Shown here: piece by piece, positions 5,876 to 9,047 of the stretch
Numbering within the stretch: the stretch's first letter is position 1
Layout: each line of letters opens with the position of its first letter
Assembly (NCBI GenBank): GCA_001800005.1
Contig: MGUL01000188.1
Coordinates: 31,565 to 40,611, forward strand
Length of the DNA stretch: 9,047 nucleotides
Reading direction: 5' to 3'
DNA from: Elusimicrobia bacterium RBG_16_66_12
GTDB lineage: Bacteria > Elusimicrobiota > Elusimicrobia > UBA1565 > UBA9628
The notes under the pieces: model-generated
What the model saw: only the letters and a program-made list of their open reading frames with translations
The model's database searches: none
What the model was told of the DNA's origin: nothing
Translations under genes and position numbers: made by a program

Positions 5876-5881
5876 ATTCTA
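5876..5881 (-). promoter_or_regulatory. TAGAAT -10 box immediately before the gmhB-like start (leaderless-type)
   Basis: On the minus strand TAGAAT (5881-5876) is followed by six bases, CCCACC, and then the GTG start. A -10 box normally places transcription start about 7 nt past its last base, which is the G of the GTG. No purine-rich ribosome-binding site precedes the start. This fits a leaderless mRNA. No convincing -35 was found. Confidence 0.4.
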
Positions 5882-5980
5882 GCTGTTCGCGCGGTACCTT
5901 GGATGGGTCGAAGCGCAGGCGCGCGGCGCGGTCTCGAGCAGCGGCTGTTCATGACGAAGTCTAGCCCACCCCCGAGGCCG

Positions 5981-6008
5981 TTATCAAGCGGAGAAATATT
6001 ATGATACC
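5981..6008 (+). promoter_or_regulatory. Candidate promoter region for gltA
   Basis: This is the only AT-rich patch in the divergent region. TTATCA at 5981-5986 resembles a -35 (four of six bases). TATTAT (5997-6002) and TATGAT (6000-6005) resemble -10 boxes, but spacing from TTATCA is only 10-13 bp, so the pairing is uncertain. Start near 6010 would give a leader of roughly 55-60 nt ending in the Shine-Dalgarno. Confidence 0.35.
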
Positions 6009-6050
6009 TTCCGCTCTAAGGCGAGCCGGACGAGCCGGAGCCGATCGAGC

Positions 6051-6060
6051 AGGAGAGGAG
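6051..6060 (+). promoter_or_regulatory. Double Shine-Dalgarno for gltA
   Basis: AGGAGAGGAG, two AGGAG units in a row, lies 7 nt before the ATG at 6068. It fixes the gltA start and predicts high translation, as expected for a central-metabolism gene. Confidence 0.75.
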
Positions 6061-6067
6061 CAAGGAC

Positions 6068-7360
6068 ATGGCCAAGACCGCAATTTTAAAACTGGACGGC
6101 AAAGAGATCGAACTGCCCGTCGTCGAAGGCAGCGAAGGCGAGAAGGCCATCGACATCTGCGCGCTCCGCGCGCAGACCGGATATATCACCCTCGACAACG
6201 GCTACATGAACACCGGCTCCTGCCTGAGCTCGATCACCTTCCTCGACGGCGAGAAGGGCATCCTGCGCTACCGCGGCATCCCGATCGAGCAGTTGGCCGA
6301 ACAGTCCACCTTCGTCGAGACCAGCTTCCTCCTGATCTACGGGCGCCTGCCCAACAAGAAGGAGCTTGAGCAGTTCACCGTGAACATCACCCGTCACACG
6401 ATGCTCCACGAGGACATGAAGCACTTCTACGAAGGCTTCCCACGCGACGCGCATCCGATGGCGACGCTGGCCTCGGCCGTCAGCACGCTTTCGACCTTCT
6501 ACCAGAACACCCCGGGAAAGGCGACGGGCGGCCAGGACCTGGACCTGTCCATCTATCGCCTGCTTGGGAAACTTCCCACCATCGCCACCTACTCCCACAA
6601 GAAGTCCATCGGCCATCCCTTCATCTACCCGGACAACAGTCTGGACTACGCCGCGAACTTCCTGAAGATGATGTTCGCCGTCCCCGCCGAGGACTACCAT
6701 GTGGACCCCGACGTGGCCAAGGCCCTCGACCTCCTGCTGATCCTACACGCCGACCATGAGCAGAACTGTTCCGCCTCGACGGTGCGCATGGTCGGCTCCA
6801 GCCGCGCGAGCCTCTTCGCCTCGGTCTCGGCCGGCATCTCGGCGCTGTGGGGCCCGCTGCACGGCGGCGCCAACCAGGAAGTCATCGAGATGCTCCAGTC
6901 GATCAGGGAGAGCGGGATCGCCCCGAAGGACTACCTCGCCAAGGTTAAGGTCAAGGACAGCGGCGCCCGCCTGATGGGCTTCGGCCACCGCGTCTATAAG
7001 AACTTCGACCCGCGCGCGAAGATCATCAAGAAGGCCTGCGATTCCGTGCTCAATAAGCTCGGCATCAACGACCCCCTGCTCGACATCGCCAAGCATATCG
7101 AGGAGGCCGCGTTGAAGGACGAGTACTTCATCTCCCGCAAGCTCTATCCGAACGTCGACTTCTACAGCGGCATCATCTACCGAGCCATCGGCATCCCGAC
7201 GAACATGTTCACCGTCATGTTCGCCATCGGCCGCCTGCCCGGCTGGATCGCGCAGTGGAAGGAGATGAACGAGTCTCCGAACTTCAAGATCTGCCGCCCG
7301 CGGCAGATCTACACGGGTCCCAAGGAGACCGCCTACACCACCGTCGGCCGCCGGAAGTAG
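6068..7360 (+). CDS. gltA: Citrate synthase (hexameric, GltA type)
   Basis: Condenses acetyl-CoA with oxaloacetate to citrate, the entry step of the TCA cycle, in the cytoplasm. The 430 residues match the long Gram-negative GltA form, including its N-terminal beta domain (about 1-50). Seen: HADHEQN at 227-233; catalytic His265 in GPLHGGAN; His307 in GFGHRVYKNFDPRA; catalytic Asp364 in KLYPNVDFYSG; and the C-terminal RPRQIYTG. Compared with E. coli GltA, residues tied to NADH inhibition are kept (Arg109, His110, Met112, Tyr145, Arg164 and Lys168 for Arg163 and Lys167), while the reactive Cys206 is Ala207. NADH-responsive allostery is therefore plausible but inferred. It stands alone, with its own leader and double AGGAG site. 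The TAG stop touches the stop of the convergent glycosyltransferase gene with no base between. A methylcitrate synthase is less likely given the length and the GltA-type N-terminus. Confidence 0.96.
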   Translation: MAKTAILKLDGKEIELPVVEGSEGEKAIDICALRAQTGYITLDNGYMNTGSCLSSITFLDGEKGILRYRGIPIEQLAEQSTFVETSFLLIYGRLPNKKELEQFTVNITRHTMLHEDMKHFYEGFPRDAHPMATLASAVSTLSTFYQNTPGKATGGQDLDLSIYRLLGKLPTIATYSHKKSIGHPFIYPDNSLDYAANFLKMMFAVPAEDYHVDPDVAKALDLLLILHADHEQNCSASTVRMVGSSRASLFASVSAGISALWGPLHGGANQEVIEMLQSIRESGIAPKDYLAKVKVKDSGARLMGFGHRVYKNFDPRAKIIKKACDSVLNKLGINDPLLDIAKHIEEAALKDEYFISRKLYPNVDFYSGIIYRAIGIPTNMFTVMFAIGRLPGWIAQWKEMNESPNFKICRPRQIYTGPKETAYTTVGRRK

Positions 7361-9013
7361 TCAGCGCCGGAGGCGATAGACCCTCAGCCAGGGCCCGGCG
7401 GCGGCGCCGGGCCCTGCGGGGAACTCACGCACCAGCTCGGCCTGCTCGGCCAACTCTGAGAAAAAAGTGGACAACTCGCGGGCACGGCGAGGGTCGGCGC
7501 CGTAGCTGGTGGTGACGATCCACTCCACGCGCGCCGCGCGGACCAGGTCCAGCCCCGGACGCACGTCGAGGAACTCCGCGTCGGCCTGGGAAGCGGCGAC
7601 ATGGCGCGGCGAGGACCAGAGGTCCCGCGCGGTGCGCTGGATGCGGTAGATGTGCCAGCCGCCGCCGGGATGCTTGGCGGCCATCGCGCGGTAGAGGCGG
7701 GAGCGGGGCGAACCGCTCTTCTCCGTGCGCTCGGCCAGCGCCAGGCACTGCTCCTTCGACGGATAGGCCATCGGGCCCGAGTGGGGCTGGTCGAGAAGGA
7801 TGACGGCCCCCGCGGGCACGGTCTCGTTGAGCCAGGCGGTGGACTGCGTGCGAGTGTCCGGGCGCAGGAGTTCCGCGTCGTGGTGCCAGGTGAGGTAGAG
7901 CCCGGGGGCCAGGGCCAGGGCCGCGACCAGGCCGCGGCGCCAGACGACCGCGCCGGCGAGCATCGAGAAACCCTCGCCGGCCAGCAGGGCCAGGGCCGGA
8001 TAGGCTCCCAGAAGGTATCGTGGCACCCCCCCGTCGAAGCTGGCCGAGAGCAGCGCCGCGTAGACGCCGACCGGGATCAGGAGCAGGAGGGCGCGTTTGG
8101 CCTGCTTGCGCGCCAATTCCAGGACGCCGATGACCGCGGCCGCGCCGCCGAGGGAGCCGTCGCCGCCGAAGCACCAGAGGTTCTTCATCACCAGGCGCGC
8201 GGTCGCGGCCGCGTCGTGGGGCCTGAGCCGGCCTAGGTCGCCGTAGTCGCTCCAGTCGGCCGCGAAGCGCGCGTGCTCGATCAAGGCATAGGGCGTGCCC
8301 AGCGCGAAGCCCGCGGCCGAGACGAGCCCGGCCGAGATCAGCCAGGAGAACGGCGCGGGCCCCTCGGCGCGCAGCAGCCACGCCAGCGGCACCACGAGGC
8401 CGGCGGGCGCGGCCGTGTACTGCGCCGAGCAGGCCAGCCCCGCCAGAGCGGCCGAGCCCATCAGCCAGGTCTTGCCGCCGCCGCGCTGGAAACGCAGGGC
8501 GGCCGCGGTGGCGCCGGCGGCGAGGAGGAGCATCAGGGAATCCGGCTTGGCGGAATGGGCCAGCTCGACGAGGACGGGCGAGGCGGCCAGCAGGGCCGCG
8601 CCGTAAGGCCAGCGCCCGTCGCCCTTCTCACGTTCGGCGCGCGCGACCACGACGAAGGCTCCCAACTGGCAGAGCGTGGACAGGCCGCGCGCAATCAGAT
8701 AGAAGCCCGTCGGCTCGAAAGCATACTGGGCCGCGAAGTCCACCGCGCCGCGCAGCAGGCCGAATCCCGACCAGACCACGAACCACGCCCCGTAGCAGGC
8801 GGCGAGAACCGTCGGCCAGAGCGTGGGGTACTTGAAGGAGAACGGCCGCAGGCTCCCGGCCAAGGAGACCGCGCTGTTGACCACATGCGGCTCGTCGGCG
8901 TTGAAGACGTGGGGCAGGCCCCAGGTGATGACGACGAGGCGGGGCAGGACGGCCAGCCCCATCAGGACGGCGCCGACGACGACGGAGGTGTCCCGGCGGG
9001 CCGCGCGCTTCAT
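7361..9013 (-). CDS. GT-C fold membrane glycosyltransferase (PMT/ArnT-like, family 39/83 type)
   Basis: Predicted 550-residue integral membrane enzyme that would transfer a sugar from a polyprenyl-phosphate donor to an acceptor on the outer face of the inner membrane. Seen: a first membrane helix at about 11-30; the acidic loop motif FNADEPH with Asp40-Glu41, the usual catalytic/metal position; FKYPTLWP at 60-67, a KYP-type motif of this group; an amphipathic stretch with IARGLSTLCQLGA at 107-119; and AHSAKPDS at 152-159, matching the H..xPD motif after the next helix. Further hydrophobic helices run to about residue 380. From about 385 to the end is a soluble, probably periplasmic domain with RTQSTAWLNETVPAGAVILLD-like and EWIVTTSYG stretches common in this family. 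Whether it modifies lipid A, glycans or protein cannot be told. ATG at 9013 lacks a Shine-Dalgarno and has a -10-like box close upstream. Its stop abuts that of gltA. Confidence 0.82.
   Translation of the reverse strand: MKRAARRDTSVVVGAVLMGLAVLPRLVVITWGLPHVFNADEPHVVNSAVSLAGSLRPFSFKYPTLWPTVLAACYGAWFVVWSGFGLLRGAVDFAAQYAFEPTGFYLIARGLSTLCQLGAFVVVARAEREKGDGRWPYGAALLAASPVLVELAHSAKPDSLMLLLAAGATAAALRFQRGGGKTWLMGSAALAGLACSAQYTAAPAGLVVPLAWLLRAEGPAPFSWLISAGLVSAAGFALGTPYALIEHARFAADWSDYGDLGRLRPHDAAATARLVMKNLWCFGGDGSLGGAAAVIGVLELARKQAKRALLLLIPVGVYAALLSASFDGGVPRYLLGAYPALALLAGEGFSMLAGAVVWRRGLVAALALAPGLYLTWHHDAELLRPDTRTQSTAWLNETVPAGAVILLDQPHSGPMAYPSKEQCLALAERTEKSGSPRSRLYRAMAAKHPGGGWHIYRIQRTARDLWSSPRHVAASQADAEFLDVRPGLDLVRAARVEWIVTTSYGADPRRARELSTFFSELAEQAELVREFPAGPGAAAGPWLRVYRLRR
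7389..7416. repeat. Perfect 12-bp inverted repeat (GC-rich hairpin) just past the gltA stop
   Basis: CAGGGCCCGGCG (7389-7400), a 4-nt loop GCGG, then CGCCGGGCCCTG (7405-7416). It begins 28 nt beyond the gltA stop and lies inside the 3' end of the opposing glycosyltransferase gene, in codons for a Gly/Pro/Ala-rich stretch. No T-run follows on either strand, so it is not a standard intrinsic terminator. It could stabilise or bound the 3' end of gltA mRNA, or simply reflect the local amino-acid composition. Confidence 0.5.
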
Positions 9014-9020
9014 GGCGCCG

Positions 9021-9028
9021 ATATTATC
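9021..9028 (-). promoter_or_regulatory. -10-like box close to the glycosyltransferase start (leaderless-type)
   Basis: The minus strand reads GATAATAT at 9028-9021, holding GATAAT (five of six bases of TATAAT) and TAATAT (a TAnnnT box). TAATAT is followed by seven bases, CGGCGCC, and then ATG at 9013. There is no Shine-Dalgarno in that gap, so the transcript would have almost no leader. The -35 area (GGAGGGCCGGTCGGG) is not consensus and is cut by the window end. Confidence 0.4.
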
Positions 9029-9047
9029 ATTTCCCGACCGGCCCTCC

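Larger units (their letters stand above)
5870..6067. other. 198-bp divergent intergenic control region
   Basis: It separates the minus-strand GmhB-like gene from plus-strand gltA and must hold both promoters. The end next to gmhB has the TAGAAT box. The middle (about 5885-5975) is GC-rich with no clear motif. An AT-rich patch at 5981-6008 probably holds the gltA promoter, followed by a gltA leader with a 9-bp tandem repeat (CGAGCCGGA at 6022-6030 and 6031-6039) and the ribosome-binding site. No RNA gene or riboswitch fold was recognised. Confidence 0.6.

Noticed and set aside
5866..5952. A 28-codon minus-strand frame from ATG at 5952 whose TGA overlaps the GTG of the gmhB-like gene (GTGA)
   Set aside because: The overlap mimics the coupling seen elsewhere, but there is no good ribosome-binding site, the codons are unlike the neighbours (AGA, ACA, CAA), and the product is an Arg/Pro-rich string. 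It remains the main alternative to a leaderless start.
6001..6369. Open frame starting with ATG at 6001, upstream of and overlapping gltA
   Set aside because: The ATG lies within the AT-rich promoter patch, has no Shine-Dalgarno, and reads out of frame through gltA into Arg-rich sequence.
7601..8236. Long plus-strand open frame inside the glycosyltransferase gene
   Set aside because: Antisense shadow: Gly/Ala/Arg/Gln-rich with no domain, in a gene with clear membrane helices and family motifs on the other strand.

Overview
This is a gene-dense, high-GC chromosomal stretch from a diderm (Gram-negative-type) bacterium. The evidence for two membranes is the C-terminus of a TolC-like outer-membrane protein, a phosphatase of the kind used for LPS heptose, a membrane glycosyltransferase of the type that acts on lipid-linked sugars, and diaminopimelate synthesis. 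I see no phage, insertion sequence, CRISPR array, tRNA or rRNA. The lineage cannot be fixed by eye. An uncultured high-GC phylum such as Elusimicrobiota would fit, but that is a guess.

Positions 1-3799 (+) form one tight operon: the end of a TolC-family gene, a secreted patatin-like lipase, a secreted TPR protein, dapF and dapA. All four junctions are 4-nt stop/start overlaps (TTGA, GTGA, ATGA, ATGA), so the genes are probably translationally coupled. The first three products belong to the envelope. The last two make diaminopimelate for peptidoglycan and lysine.

Positions 3821-5869 (-) converge on dapA. They hold a POT-family proton/oligopeptide symporter and, upstream of it, a GmhB-like HAD phosphatase whose zinc-binding residues are mostly lost. 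The transporter has its own perfect TATAAT box, which overlaps the stop codon of the phosphatase gene, and a strong ribosome-binding site.

Positions 5870-6067 are a 198-bp divergent control region. Positions 6068-7360 (+) encode a hexameric-type citrate synthase (gltA) with a strong double Shine-Dalgarno. Positions 7361-9013 (-) encode a 550-residue GT-C membrane glycosyltransferase whose stop codon directly abuts the gltA stop. A perfect 12-bp inverted repeat lies just past that junction.

All the genes belong to known families; I found no clearly new multi-gene system. The points most worth a second look are the five-gene overlap chain linking envelope and DAP genes, apparent leaderless-type starts on two genes (TAnnnT boxes 6-7 nt before the start codon, no Shine-Dalgarno), the degenerate zinc site in the GmhB-like protein, the altered catalytic and lysine-site residues of DapA, the altered oxyanion motif of the patatin, and the zero-spacing convergent junction with its hairpin.
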